Assembly (NCBI GenBank): GCA_900555335.1
Contig: USKU01000001.1
Location: 1 to 57,989, forward strand
Reading direction: 5' to 3'
Length of the DNA stretch: 57,989 nt
DNA from: an uncultured Atopobium sp.
GTDB lineage: Bacteria; Actinomycetota; Coriobacteriia; Coriobacteriales; Atopobiaceae
Shown here: positions 33,444-42,969 of the stretch, one piece after another
Numbering within the stretch: position 1 is the first letter of the stretch
Layout of the letters: the number at the start of each line of letters is the position of its first letter
Translations under genes and position numbers: made by a program
The notes under the pieces: generated by a model
Told to the model about the DNA's origin: nothing
What the model saw: the letters and a program-made list of their open reading frames with translations, nothing else
Databases searched by the model: none

Positions 33444-33731
33444 ATGGCTTCAGAAACATCTGCAAATCGTGCTGTTGTTACTGTTTTGGGCAGCGATGCT
33501 CCAGGAATTGTTGCAGCAATTTCTACCACTTTGGCCGAGTCCAACGCTAATATTCTGGATATCGCTCAAACTATTCTGTCTGGTATTTTTACCATGACCA
33601 TGCTGGTTGAACTTCAGGATACCGAGTCTTTTTTGAGCCTCAAAGAGCGTCTTGATACCGTCTCAGAAAAGCTTGGTGTACAGGTTAACATGCAGCGTGA
33701 AGAGGTCTTCACGTTTATGTATCGTCCATAA
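33444..33731 (+). CDS. ACT domain protein (UPF0237 type)
   Basis: A 95-residue single ACT domain: VVTVLGSDAPGIVAAISTTLAE near 10-31 with the ligand-site Gly, followed by NANILDIAQTILSGIFTMTMLVEL. These proteins are thought to bind amino acids as regulators; members usually neighbour a UPF0210 gene, which is not seen here. It lies 37 bases after carD and 12 before the HAD gene, suggesting one transcript. Confidence 0.88.
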   Translation: MASETSANRAVVTVLGSDAPGIVAAISTTLAESNANILDIAQTILSGIFTMTMLVELQDTESFLSLKERLDTVSEKLGVQVNMQREEVFTFMYRP

Positions 33732-33743
33732 AGAGGTAGTGTT

Positions 33744-34646
33744 TTGTCAGAGCTTTCAACTGAAAAACTCATTGCTCAAAAACAGTCTTGGCTCAATCAA
33801 GATGTATCAAATCTGAAAGTAGATATTGTCTTTTCCGATATGGATGAGACGTTTTTGCATACTGATAAATCTCTTAATGCCAAAAATATGGCAATGTTGG
33901 ATCGCCTGGCTGAGCTAGGTATTCCTTTTGTACCTTGTTCCGGACGCGCGTTTAACGTGCTGCCAAAAGAAGTTGTGAACCATCCTGCTTCTAAGTATGT
34001 GGTTTCTTGTGACGGTGCCGTTATCAGAGATCTTTCAACTCAGACCGTGCTTCACGAGTCCACAGTGACAAAAGAGCAGGCACTTGAGTTGTATCAAAAG
34101 CTTAAAGACTTTCCTGTGACTTTTGATATTTTTGCAGACGGTGGTGTCTATCTGGAGCGCTCAAGACACAATCTGATTACTCAGCTTGGTATCCCCGCAG
34201 ATCACGCAGCATTTATGCAGCGTTCTCGCACCCCCTTTGATCAAAGTGTTGAGGAGTTTATTGATAGTGTAACTACCATTGAGCGACTTGGTTCCTATTG
34301 GTCTGTTGCGGAAGGCGAGAAATACCAGGCGCTTGTAGCAGATGCCGTTGCCTCGGTAAAAGGGCTTAGTGGCACGGCTTCCATGAGTATGGGAATGGAA
34401 ATCTTGGCCGACGGCACTTCAAAGGGTGCTGCACTTAAGTGGCTCTGCAATCATCTTGGCCTCTCTACAGAGAACGCCGCAGCTTTTGGTGACTCGCTCA
34501 ATGATGTCGCCATGCTTTCTGCGGCGGGAATGGGCACGGCAGTTGCTAACGCTCGTCGTGAAGATTTTGAGGCAGCAACCTATATCACACTCACTAACGA
34601 TCAGGCGGGTTTCTCGCGATTCTTAACGTGGGCACTGGAGGAGTAA
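33744..34646 (+). CDS. HAD-superfamily phosphatase, Cof type
   Basis: A 300-residue Cof-like hydrolase with motif I DMDETFLHTD near 32-41 (nucleophile first Asp), a Thr/Ser motif II (PCSGRAF near 72), and motif IV FGDSLNDVAML near 247-257; Lys in motif III is near 230 (GTSKGAALKWL). The C2 cap (about residues 100-200) determines the substrate, which is not visible. It starts on TTG with AGAGGTAG upstream. Confidence 0.88.
   Translation: MSELSTEKLIAQKQSWLNQDVSNLKVDIVFSDMDETFLHTDKSLNAKNMAMLDRLAELGIPFVPCSGRAFNVLPKEVVNHPASKYVVSCDGAVIRDLSTQTVLHESTVTKEQALELYQKLKDFPVTFDIFADGGVYLERSRHNLITQLGIPADHAAFMQRSRTPFDQSVEEFIDSVTTIERLGSYWSVAEGEKYQALVADAVASVKGLSGTASMSMGMEILADGTSKGAALKWLCNHLGLSTENAAAFGDSLNDVAMLSAAGMGTAVANARREDFEAATYITLTNDQAGFSRFLTWALEE
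34607..34617 (-). repeat. GCGAGAAACCC core word
   Basis: Eleven-base core on the minus strand near the 3' end of the HAD gene. Confidence 0.5.
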
Positions 34647-34705
34647 GCACTTGGCGCTGAAGGAGTAGCGCCTCAGAGTTTTGCTTGAGACATATTGTTT
34701 AAAGG

Positions 34706-34736
34706 AAAAGCCGGCAGATACAATCTGTCGGCTTTT
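34706..34736. terminator. Bidirectional terminator between the HAD gene and kup
   Basis: AAAAGCCGGCAGAT and ATCTGTCGGCTTTT pair around a 3-base loop; the A-run on one side and the T-run on the other serve both converging genes. One G-T pair lies in the stem. Confidence 0.9.
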
Positions 34737-34768
34737 GTTATGAGAAGTAAAACTACTACGCGCTAGGC

Positions 34769-37051
34769 CTAGTGATTGGTGTCTTGTTGCTCCTCAAAGA
34801 CATCTTCATCAACCTCTTCTTCGTCAAGTTTAAGAGGACGGAAGCTTGCGGTATCGCCGCCAACGTAGTCTGCAACAGTAGCTGCGTTTTCAACGCGCTC
34901 CTTGTGCAGCGCTTCTGCAAAGATATCTTCGTCTTCCTCAATCTCTGCAATACGCTCTTTCATAGGAGCCTCAACAAGTGGCATAGAACCCGTCTGAGCT
35001 GCGTCATCAAGCGTGATACGAGTAAGCTTCTGCCCGCGCTTAACCTTGGAGAACAGAGGAACGTATTCAAAGACAATGTTGGAGTTCTCAAGACCATACC
35101 AGCGAGCAGGAGATCCGCAGATGCGACGAATAAAGTACTTGAGCTCAAGGCAACGAGCGTCAAAACCGTTAATGTCGGTCTCTGGAGCTAGTACCTTACG
35201 CAGCAGGCAGAATCTAAAGTCACCAATCTCGGAGTGCTCCTTGTAGATGGAATACTTGTGATTCTGTGGAGCAAGCTGATTGTTCTTAATCAGGTCACCA
35301 ACAATCTGATACAGATAGGTGTTAATACGCTGGTTTACCCTAAAGCCAAGACGCAGGGTGATCTTGAACAGGAAGTCTGTACCAAAGTCATTGACGATAA
35401 ACTCACGGGTATTTGGATCGTCTGTCAGCGAGATGTTAATGAAGTAGTAAGCCTTAGCACGCTTTGGACGCTTATCCAAGATGGAATAGAGGATGTCTCG
35501 ATCCAGCTTGTCAAAGGATGAATCATTAGTAAGAAAAACCAGGTTATCGGCGAGGGTTGTATAATCTGCATCGTGACTCAAGCTACGGAGCTGGTCAATG
35601 TATTTATCTACGGGGAGATAAACGCTCTGCGTCCTCTCAACAGCGGTACCGCGCCGCCAGACAAACATGACAACAAAGATTGCGGTAGCCATAAGAACGG
35701 TAAAGTAGCCGCCGTGGAAGAACTTGGTAAGGCTTGAGAAGAAGAACATAGCCTCGATAGCACCAAAGAAAAGAATGAATGGAATGGCCGCCCATAGGCG
35801 CTTTCTGATAACAGCCAGGTAGGTGTAGAGCAAGATTGAGGTCATGAGCATGGTAACGGTAATTGCAAGACCGTACGCTGCTTCCATGTGCTCAGAGCTC
35901 TGGAAGAGAAGTACAACGCCAATGCAACCAACCCACATGATGTTGTTTACAAGTGGAATGTAAATCTGGCCCTTAGTTGTGGAGGGGTAGTTGATCTTGA
36001 TATGAGGCATAAGGTCAAGCTTAATAGCCTCAGAGACAATGGAGTAAGAGCCGGTAATCAGTGCCTGAGAGGCAATAATTGCAGCAAGCGCAGAGAGAAT
36101 AACGGCAAATGGTCTAAGCTGACCAGGAAGCATTTCAAAGAAAGGATTGAGGTCTTTGATAGTATTTAGCACGGTGTTATTGTGGTTGGTAATGAGCCAT
36201 GCGCCTTGTCCAAGATAGTTCAGAATCAAGCAGACCTTAACAAAAGGCCAGCTTACGTAAATGTTGCTCTTGCCAACGTGGCCCATGTCAGAATAAAGTG
36301 CTTCTGCACCAGTGGTACAAAGGAAGACACTACCTAAAACCATGAGACCAGCTGCATTGAGCTTGCCATCAAAGAGAAACAGAATGCCGCGGACTGGGTT
36401 AAGAGCTCGAACAACGCTAATGTCAGCAAACATGTTCATAACACCCATGGCACCCAAGAACAAGAACCAAAGCGTCATGACAGGGCCAAAGGCCTTACCA
36501 ATGGTAGAAGTACCTGCCTTCTGTAAGGCAAAGAGGGTGCAGAGGATGATGATGGTAATCATGACAACAATGTGCTGATTATCACCAATGATAGCATGAG
36601 CTGCAGGAATAGTACGCAAACCCTCAATAGCGGTGGTTACTGTAACAGCTGGGGTCAAAATACCGTCAGCAAGAAGAGCTGCGCCACCAATCATGGCAGG
36701 AATAATCAGCCATTTGGCGCACTTTTTAACCAAACTGTAGAGCGCAAAGATTCCGCCCTCATTGTGGTTGTCTGCCTTCATTGCAACCATGACGTATTTA
36801 ACGGTTGTAATGAGTGTCAGCGTCCAGATAATGAGGGACAGAGCACCCAAAACAACATCGGTGCTCATGGTAAGAAGACCACCGTTACCAGCAATAATTG
36901 CCTTCATGGTGTACATTGGAGAAGTGCCAATGTCACCGTAGACGATGCCAAGGGTAACAAGTACCATGCCGGCACTTAGAGGAATGCCAGTTGATTTCTT
37001 GGCTTTATTCTTAGAGAAAAGCGCATGAAATGCAGCTTTACTTGTATTCAT
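34769..37051 (-). CDS. kup: Kup potassium uptake transporter
   Basis: A 760-residue Kup/HAK-family K+ transporter. The first 480 residues hold about twelve membrane helices; the opening VTLGIVYGDIGTSPMYTMKAI near 31-51 is the family signature, with GGIFALYSLV near 98. The remaining 280 residues are a cytoplasmic domain ending in an acidic tail (EEEVDEDVFEEQQDTNH). It imports K+ with protons. The gene starts ATG 37051 with AGAGGA upstream. Upstream at 37052-37167 is only an AT-rich promoter region, with no c-di-AMP riboswitch-like structure I can see. Confidence 0.95.
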   Translation of the reverse strand: MNTSKAAFHALFSKNKAKKSTGIPLSAGMVLVTLGIVYGDIGTSPMYTMKAIIAGNGGLLTMSTDVVLGALSLIIWTLTLITTVKYVMVAMKADNHNEGGIFALYSLVKKCAKWLIIPAMIGGAALLADGILTPAVTVTTAIEGLRTIPAAHAIIGDNQHIVVMITIIILCTLFALQKAGTSTIGKAFGPVMTLWFLFLGAMGVMNMFADISVVRALNPVRGILFLFDGKLNAAGLMVLGSVFLCTTGAEALYSDMGHVGKSNIYVSWPFVKVCLILNYLGQGAWLITNHNNTVLNTIKDLNPFFEMLPGQLRPFAVILSALAAIIASQALITGSYSIVSEAIKLDLMPHIKINYPSTTKGQIYIPLVNNIMWVGCIGVVLLFQSSEHMEAAYGLAITVTMLMTSILLYTYLAVIRKRLWAAIPFILFFGAIEAMFFFSSLTKFFHGGYFTVLMATAIFVVMFVWRRGTAVERTQSVYLPVDKYIDQLRSLSHDADYTTLADNLVFLTNDSSFDKLDRDILYSILDKRPKRAKAYYFINISLTDDPNTREFIVNDFGTDFLFKITLRLGFRVNQRINTYLYQIVGDLIKNNQLAPQNHKYSIYKEHSEIGDFRFCLLRKVLAPETDINGFDARCLELKYFIRRICGSPARWYGLENSNIVFEYVPLFSKVKRGQKLTRITLDDAAQTGSMPLVEAPMKERIAEIEEDEDIFAEALHKERVENAATVADYVGGDTASFRPLKLDEEEVDEDVFEEQQDTNH

Positions 37052-37167
37052 CTATTAATCCTCTCAACAGATGATTAGTACAGTTCGTCATCATATGTTA
37101 GTCCATATACCTAGTTATAACTAGACGAATGTACAAACGTACTTATTTTGTCTGCAAGCGGAAAAAT

Positions 37168-39456
37168 TTACTCATTTTCCCGCGGTTTTCTCGAGATTTT
37201 ATATGCATGATGGATCTTCTGATTTCTTGAGAAGTCCTCCGGAATAGTTTCACTTGTTATGTCTTCAATGATGACGCCAGCTCGCTGGATTTTCTCGACA
37301 TCTGGCTTAAAGGTACGCAGGTTACATGAGAAAATGGCAACGCCGCCGCGAGTCAGAAGGCGAGAAATGCCAATGATGAGCTCAGCGTGGTCTCTCTGGA
37401 CATCAAACGAGCTCTGCCTCATGCGCGATGAGTTGGAGAAGGTAGGGACATCGCAGAAGATGACATTCCAGCGGTTTTTGGTGTGTCGTGTCTCGGTAAT
37501 CCAAGACAGGACGTCTGCCTGGACAAACTCGTGCTCCTCTCCGTCAAAACCGTTGCGCTTCATGTTGCGTTTGGCCCACTCAAGCGAAGGCTTGGAGAGG
37601 TCAACGGTTGTGGAGTGAAGCGCGCCACCATCTGCTGCGTAGCAGGTAGCGGTACCTGTGTAGGCAAAGAGATTGAGGAAGCTCTTAGCAGGTCCGGCAC
37701 TCTTCATGAGCTCGCGAATCTCTGCGCGCGTATCGCGGTGATCCAAGAAGATTCCACAGTCCAGCCTTGAGGCAAAGTTGACCTCAAAGAGTAGGCCGCC
37801 CTCATCGATGAGCAGCATTTCTTTTCTTGAGTTGTCGGTTACACTGCCCTCATCAGAGTACTGAGAGCCGCCCTTTGCACGCGTTCTTGTTCGTAGATTT
37901 ACGTTTGAGCTGGGTACGCCTAGAATGCGAGGAGCCAAAGCTAGGACGTCTAGGAGGCGGCGCTTTGCAAGGTCTGGATCAATCTCTTTAGATGCAGCGT
38001 ACTCAGAGATTTGCAGCCAGTTAGTTGGCTTTGTGGCGCCTTTGTAGATGTCAATGCTGACGGCATAATCGGGCAGGTCAGCGTCGTATACACGGTAGCA
38101 CGAGACGTCGTTTTTACGAGCCCACTTAGCTCGCTGCTTGGCTACCTTAGTAAGGCGTGCAGCAAACTGATCAGACGCAGGTACCAGCACGCTTACGGGC
38201 TGGTTGTTAACCATGACAGTGGGACCTGCAGGAACCGAGATAAGCTCGGAGTTGCTTGCAGGTGCAGTGGCATCAGCTTCGCCGCCACCTGCTTTCTCTG
38301 CGATCGCGGCAGGGTAGCAGCGCATGGTGGCAATGGAGTTGCCCACGTAGACAGAAAGTGTCTGCGATGGAGTTGCTCTGAGTACCGTATCAGTATTTGT
38401 ATCGCTGGTAAGAAGCGTGCTTGCCTGTCCCGCAAAAAGTCCAAGCGTGGAGTAAGCAGAGCCCTGAAGTGTAGGCTCTTCTTTGGTCCACGAGAGATCG
38501 GCAACAATGCCTGTGAAGTGCTCTGCATGTTTTAGCAGCTCAGAAGCCGCCAAGAACTGCACGTCAGCCTTGAGACCGCCTGCACGAAGCGTATAAAGCA
38601 CAGCCTCCTTGGACTTTGGGCGAGGGTCCGCAGCATAGAGTGTGACCTGGCGCTCTTGGCCCTTCTCGGCACGTTCATCGGCCTCGGCCAGCAAATCTTG
38701 CCAGGCATCGTCGTTGTGGCCAGCCCAGCCCGTCATGCCCCAGCGAGCGCGCAGAATGCCCGGCGCCACGTCCAGCGCCATGCCCGCAGCCTCCTGCGCA
38801 AGCGCGCCTGCTCCCGGGAACAGCAGCGCCGGCAGCGGCGCGTCTGGCGAGAAGCCCGATGCACTCGCGGCAGTTTGCGCCTGCAGGTACAGAAGGGCAG
38901 CAGCGTAGTCCAGCCTGAGCGGCGCAAACTCACGTGCCGGCCCTCGACCGCCAGTCAGACTGCGCTTAAAGAGAGCCTCACCAGCAAGGTCAATGCCAAC
39001 CGTGGCACGGTTGCGTGATACGCGCACGACAATAGTTACGTCAGGCGCAAGCGTGTTGACCATAGGACGGCTTCCGCGCTTTGCTGCAAGTCGGTCTACA
39101 ATAGCGTCTTTTGTTCTGACAGCAATGAAGTTGGTGTTTCTGAGCTGGTCATTTGTGCCGTGAGCGCTGACTGCAATGGTGGCATGCGGACCAATATGGT
39201 CTTCCCAAGCAATGTGAGAGAGGCCTTCGTAGAGAGCGTCTGAAGTTGCAGCGCCAACGCGATCAAGCACCAAAATGACGCGAGACGTGAGACGAGACCA
39301 TAAACAGACGCGGTAAGCATCGGCAAGTGAGCCGTAAAACGCAACCTGTCCGCCAAGAGGACGCACCTTTTTGATGCGCAGGTCGTCTAACTCCTGTGCA
39401 AGAAGCTTCTCAAAGCCTTTTGGACACGTTGCAAAGAACTCAAGTTCTTGAGACAT
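37168..39456 (-). CDS. rlmKL: Bifunctional 23S rRNA methyltransferase RlmKL, RlmL half degenerate
   Basis: A 762-residue protein from ATG 39456 (MSQELEFFATCPKGFEKLL; AAAGGTG upstream); the open frame upstream is only GC-rich sequence. It has a THUMP domain (about 45-155), the RlmL domain, and the C-terminal RlmK/RlmI-like domain. The RlmL active-site motifs, normally DPxCGSGT and NPPYG, read FPGAGALAQEAAG near 300 and DLSWTKEEP near 400, so this half probably does not methylate. The RlmK half keeps FLNLFAYTGTATCYAADGG and FDVQRDH, though its DPPTF is DVPTF. RlmK forms m7G2069 and RlmL m2G2445 in the E. coli enzyme. Confidence 0.85.
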   Translation of the reverse strand: MSQELEFFATCPKGFEKLLAQELDDLRIKKVRPLGGQVAFYGSLADAYRVCLWSRLTSRVILVLDRVGAATSDALYEGLSHIAWEDHIGPHATIAVSAHGTNDQLRNTNFIAVRTKDAIVDRLAAKRGSRPMVNTLAPDVTIVVRVSRNRATVGIDLAGEALFKRSLTGGRGPAREFAPLRLDYAAALLYLQAQTAASASGFSPDAPLPALLFPGAGALAQEAAGMALDVAPGILRARWGMTGWAGHNDDAWQDLLAEADERAEKGQERQVTLYAADPRPKSKEAVLYTLRAGGLKADVQFLAASELLKHAEHFTGIVADLSWTKEEPTLQGSAYSTLGLFAGQASTLLTSDTNTDTVLRATPSQTLSVYVGNSIATMRCYPAAIAEKAGGGEADATAPASNSELISVPAGPTVMVNNQPVSVLVPASDQFAARLTKVAKQRAKWARKNDVSCYRVYDADLPDYAVSIDIYKGATKPTNWLQISEYAASKEIDPDLAKRRLLDVLALAPRILGVPSSNVNLRTRTRAKGGSQYSDEGSVTDNSRKEMLLIDEGGLLFEVNFASRLDCGIFLDHRDTRAEIRELMKSAGPAKSFLNLFAYTGTATCYAADGGALHSTTVDLSKPSLEWAKRNMKRNGFDGEEHEFVQADVLSWITETRHTKNRWNVIFCDVPTFSNSSRMRQSSFDVQRDHAELIIGISRLLTRGGVAIFSCNLRTFKPDVEKIQRAGVIIEDITSETIPEDFSRNQKIHHAYKISRKPRENE

Positions 39457-39792
39457 CGGGACACCTTTCGCCCGTAGGAATTGAATACATACTGACGTAA
39501 CATTTTCCCATGTTTTTCTCGCCAAATGGCTGGGGAGAAGAAAATACATCAAGAACTCGTGGGTCGATCTCCGACAAGAACCCGTGGGTGCTCGGCCACG
39601 TGTGTTTCCCGGAGGCGCCTCTCGGCCTTGCGTGGCTGTGAGCAGCGCGTCTGCAGCCCGCACCACCCTCCACTCACCGAAGAGCGGAAGTTCATACATA
39701 ATGTCCCAAATCATCTGTTATTTTTCGCTTAAAATACGCGTAGTATCTTTTATAAGGAAATACAAAGAGCTGTTCGAGGTTTGGGAGTCATT
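39457..39792. other. Divergent intergenic region with a GC-rich insert
   Basis: This holds the promoters of rlmKL and of the mutase gene, and between 39540 and 39700 a stretch far richer in G+C than its surroundings. It includes a near-perfect direct repeat CAAGAACYCGTGGGT (39550-39564 and 39576-39590). No gene is supported in either direction. A partial copy of the recurring word, TTTCTCGCCA, lies at 39515-39524. Confidence 0.5.
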
Positions 39793-41514
39793 ATGGATGC
39801 AAAAGTTATGGAAGCATTTGAGTCCTGGCGTGCAAACGTCACCGAAGAAGACCTGGTAGAAGAGCTCGGTGAGCTTGCTAAACCAGAAGCAGAAGATAAG
39901 CTCTACGACGCATTTTATCGTTCGCTTGCTTTTGGTACTGCTGGCCTTCGCGGCACCATTGGCGTTGGCACTAATCGCATGAACGTCTATGTTGTTGCTC
40001 AGGCAACCCAGGGACTTGCGGATTACCTCAACGCTCACTACCAAAATCCTACCGTGGCTCTTGCAAGGGATTCTCGCCTTAAGGGTGAGGACTTCCAGAA
40101 GGTCGCAGCCGGTGTTTTGGCAGCTAATGGCATTCGCGTGTACGTCTACCCACGTATTGAGCCTGTTCCAACGCTCTCGTTTGCTGTTCGCTACCTCAAG
40201 ACTTCCGCAGGTATCGTGCTTACCGCAAGCCATAACCCTGCACCTTACAACGGTTACAAGGTATACAACGATAACGGCGGCCAGATTACCGATGAGGCTG
40301 CAGCAGAGATTTCTGCAAATATCGCGCGCGTCAATCCTTTTGACGTCAAGCCTATGGACTTTGAAGAGGGTCTGGAGAAGGGCCTGATCATTTGGACTCC
40401 AGAAGAGGTTCTGGACAACTTCATCGAGGCTATCAAGCGCGTTTCTATTCCAGGATTTAAGGCTGCTGACGGCTACAAGGTTGTGTACACGCCGCTCAAC
40501 GGTACAGGTATGGAGTGCGTCACGCGCATTCTCAAGGAGATTGGCGTCAATGACGTTGACGTTGTTCCAGAGCAGGCAGAGCCAGACGGAAACTTCCCCA
40601 CATGCTCCTATCCAAATCCAGAGTTCCGTGAGGCACTTGAGCTGGGCCTCAAGCTTGCCGACAAGGTTAAGCCAAATCTCCTGGTTGCAACTGACCCAGA
40701 TGCAGACCGTATGGGTACTGCAATCCCTCATAACGGCGATTACGTGCTGCTTTCCGGCAACGAGATGGGCGTCCTGCTTATGGATTGGCTTCTTACCATG
40801 GCTGAAGAGCGTGGCGAGAAACCCCAGGATAAGGTAGCTGTTTCCACCATCGTATCCTCTGCTATGCCCGACGTCTTGGCACGTGCTCGCGGCTTTGAGA
40901 TGCGCCGTGTGCTCACGGGCTTCAAGTACATTGGCGACCAAATTGACCAGCTCAAGGATGCCGGCGAAGAGGATCGCTTCCTCATGGGCTTTGAGGAGTC
41001 CTACGGCTATCTTGTTGGTACCCACGCTCGCGATAAGGACGCTATTGTTGCCACCATGCTCTGCGTTGAAATGGCTTCTTGGTACGCCGCTCGCAACATG
41101 GACCTCTACGAGGCAATGGATGCCCTGTACCAGCGCTATGGCTACTACCTCAATGGCGTTGTCAACGCTGCTTACCCAGGTGCCGAGGGCGCTGCAAAGA
41201 TGGCTCAGATTATGAGCAGTCTTCGTAAGAATCCACTGGAAATGGTGGGCAATTACAAGGTTGTTGGTGTAACTGACTACGCTGAGTGCGCAGAAATGCC
41301 TCGCGTTTCGGGCCTTCAGAAAGAGGCTCCTCAGACGCTGCCAGCTTCTAACGTTATTGAGTACAGGCTTGAGGGAGATAACAAGGTCATCTTCCGCCCA
41401 TCGGGTACTGAGCCTAAGGTCAAAGCCTATCTCTTTGCCAACGGTAAAACTCGCGAAGAGGCCGAGGCTCGCATCGCTGAGCTCAGCGAGGCTGCACAGA
41501 AGGTGCTTTCATAA
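39793..41514 (+). CDS. Phosphohexomutase (phosphoglucomutase/phosphomannomutase)
   Basis: A 573-residue alpha-D-phosphohexomutase of the long (PGM2-like) type. The catalytic loop is TASHNPAPYNGYKVY near 144-158 (phosphoserine in SHNP), the metal loop DPDADRMG near 302-309 and the sugar loop EESYGYLVG near 401; the phosphate-binding loop FRPSGTEPKVK is near the C-terminus. It would interconvert glucose-6-phosphate and glucose-1-phosphate, feeding the dTDP-sugar genes at 49 kb. Start ATG 39793 (GGGAG upstream). It contains one copy of the 13-base word, coding Gly-Glu-Lys-Pro. Confidence 0.93.
   Translation: MDAKVMEAFESWRANVTEEDLVEELGELAKPEAEDKLYDAFYRSLAFGTAGLRGTIGVGTNRMNVYVVAQATQGLADYLNAHYQNPTVALARDSRLKGEDFQKVAAGVLAANGIRVYVYPRIEPVPTLSFAVRYLKTSAGIVLTASHNPAPYNGYKVYNDNGGQITDEAAAEISANIARVNPFDVKPMDFEEGLEKGLIIWTPEEVLDNFIEAIKRVSIPGFKAADGYKVVYTPLNGTGMECVTRILKEIGVNDVDVVPEQAEPDGNFPTCSYPNPEFREALELGLKLADKVKPNLLVATDPDADRMGTAIPHNGDYVLLSGNEMGVLLMDWLLTMAEERGEKPQDKVAVSTIVSSAMPDVLARARGFEMRRVLTGFKYIGDQIDQLKDAGEEDRFLMGFEESYGYLVGTHARDKDAIVATMLCVEMASWYAARNMDLYEAMDALYQRYGYYLNGVVNAAYPGAEGAAKMAQIMSSLRKNPLEMVGNYKVVGVTDYAECAEMPRVSGLQKEAPQTLPASNVIEYRLEGDNKVIFRPSGTEPKVKAYLFANGKTREEAEARIAELSEAAQKVLS
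40812..40824 (+). repeat. TGGCGAGAAACCC word, copy 3
   Basis: Exact match inside the mutase gene (Gly-Glu-Lys-Pro); followed by C-A-G as in copy 6. Confidence 0.7.
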
Positions 41515-41547
41515 TCCGCTTCTTCTAAAAAACGTCTTTCTTCGCAC

Positions 41548-41570
41548 AATCTTTTGGCGAGAAACCCGTC
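41548..41570 (+). repeat. TGGCGAGAAACCC word, copy 4, in a 23-base repeat
   Basis: Intergenic, 34 bases after the mutase stop. The 23 bases are identical to 43417-43439 after argR. Confidence 0.75.
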
Positions 41571-41573
41571 CAG

Positions 41574-41607
41574 CCCAGCATTCACCTTTTGTGGATGCTG
41601 GGTTTTT
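41574..41607 (+). terminator. Terminator of the mutase gene
   Basis: CCCAGCAT with CAC pairs GTGGATGCTGGG (one mismatch) and runs into T5. Confidence 0.85.
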
Positions 41608-41637
41608 ATGTGCTTTCCACAAAGACGCATACCGTAC

Positions 41638-41668
41638 GAAAAAGTCCCGCACTTTAAAGTGCGGGACT
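41638..41668 (-). terminator. Terminator of the C39-like gene (perfect palindrome)
   Basis: A 26-base perfect palindrome (41643-41668) whose arm is AGTCCCGCACTTT; on the minus strand it is followed by T5. Confidence 0.88.
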
Positions 41669-41714
41669 CAAGTTTGTAGACGCCAAACAAATACCTTATC
41701 GTTTAGTAACTTTG

Positions 41715-42746
41715 CTACTCAGCGGGCTTTACCGTCACGGTGTACAGGGCATTTGCAGCACTGGCAATAGTTTCTGCCGCCCATGGACGTGCGCTTACCT
41801 CAGGGGACAGAGGGTCGTGGACATTTACGGTGCCGTCATCGTTCTTGCTGGTTACCAAAATCCAGTGATCGCCATCAGAGCTCAGCTTATTGCCCTTAAC
41901 CTCAACAAGCAGGAAGGTTTCAGCATCTAGAAGCGTGGTGATATTGTCGGCAGAAATGTTATAGCTATCAGCGGTAAGACCAAGGTTAGCTAAGTTCTTC
42001 TCGAGAAATGATCTGTTCATTCCAGAGTCGGTGTCCGTTGCCTTGGCTGTTTCAACAGCGCCCGCAATATCTGCTGGAGTCCAGTTATTCTTTCCGGTAA
42101 GTCCCATGTATGCCATAGAGAGGGCAGTGGGACCTGATCCCTTGGTGGCAATTACAGAGCCGGTATATGAGACTCCGCCCCACCTGGAGTCCCAGGTATA
42201 AAGCTGAGGAGCTGTGCCTTTGGTGATTGAATCATCGTAGGTTTTGGCTTTGCCGTCAGAATCGGGATAGTTTGCAACAAAATCAATAGCCTCAGGGTGG
42301 GCAAGTGCCAGTTCAATGAGGCTTTTATCGCTGTATTTATCAGCGTGTTCTGCAATCCAGGCAAGGTTTTTGTTCTGATCTAGCTTGGCTGCCAGGGCTT
42401 TAGTCAGCTCCTCTGAAGTTCCCACAGCAACGCGAGAATCAACGGAGTTGACCTCTACCTCTGGAGTAGATTCTTTAGCGCAACCGCGCACGCAGCTCGA
42501 CACAATAAAGACCAGTAAAAGTGCTGCAATAACTGCTAGACCAATGACAATATAGGTTCTCATACGAGAATCAATGCGATGTAGTAGAGACTGTCTCTTA
42601 AAGAGAACTGCCTGCGAACCAAGGGTATTTCTCTTGCGACGTCTTGCCTGCCTATCAGAAATACTGCCATCACGAGGAGGACGGCGACGCATTGCAGGAT
42701 CTCCGTAGGAGCCTTGTCTTCTATCAGGTGAATCATTCAGGGGCAT
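41715..42746 (-). CDS. C39-like membrane-anchored protein, catalytic Cys replaced by Ser
   Basis: From ATG 42746 (TGGAGG upstream), 343 residues. A basic cytoplasmic N-terminus (RRRKRN) and one membrane helix (about residues 63-85) precede an extracytoplasmic helical region and a C39_2-type peptidase-like domain (from about 183): WDSRWGGVSYTG, then KGSGPTALSMAYMGLTG, then DHWILVTS and VHDPLSP. In the family the second motif is GCGP with the catalytic Cys; here it is Ser204, while the His and Asp parts remain. Function of this subfamily is unknown; it may be inactive or a Ser enzyme. Confidence 0.78.
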   Translation of the reverse strand: MPLNDSPDRRQGSYGDPAMRRRPPRDGSISDRQARRRKRNTLGSQAVLFKRQSLLHRIDSRMRTYIVIGLAVIAALLLVFIVSSCVRGCAKESTPEVEVNSVDSRVAVGTSEELTKALAAKLDQNKNLAWIAEHADKYSDKSLIELALAHPEAIDFVANYPDSDGKAKTYDDSITKGTAPQLYTWDSRWGGVSYTGSVIATKGSGPTALSMAYMGLTGKNNWTPADIAGAVETAKATDTDSGMNRSFLEKNLANLGLTADSYNISADNITTLLDAETFLLVEVKGNKLSSDGDHWILVTSKNDDGTVNVHDPLSPEVSARPWAAETIASAANALYTVTVKPAE

Positions 42747-42969
42747 GGCGGCCTCCAAGCCGTAAAAATAGTTTCACTCATGATGAATCATACGGCGAGA
42801 AGTGTATAAATACTTTTAGAAAACGGTGAATGCAATATTCCGACCGACGAGCGGGTTATTTGCACCGTTTAGCGGTTTGGCATGCGCATAAGGGTTGATT
42901 AAGTATATTCTTTTACTCACTATCATTTGTTTTCAAAAGTGAGTGAGCCGCATAAAGAAAGAAGGCGTC

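Noticed and set aside
39457..39714. N-terminal extension of RlmKL
   Set aside because: The open frame exists only because the segment is GC-rich; the family start and ribosome site are at 39456.
39718..41025. 435-residue frame antisense to the mutase gene
   Set aside because: Shadow of the well-supported mutase coding sequence; no family resemblance and no ribosome binding site.
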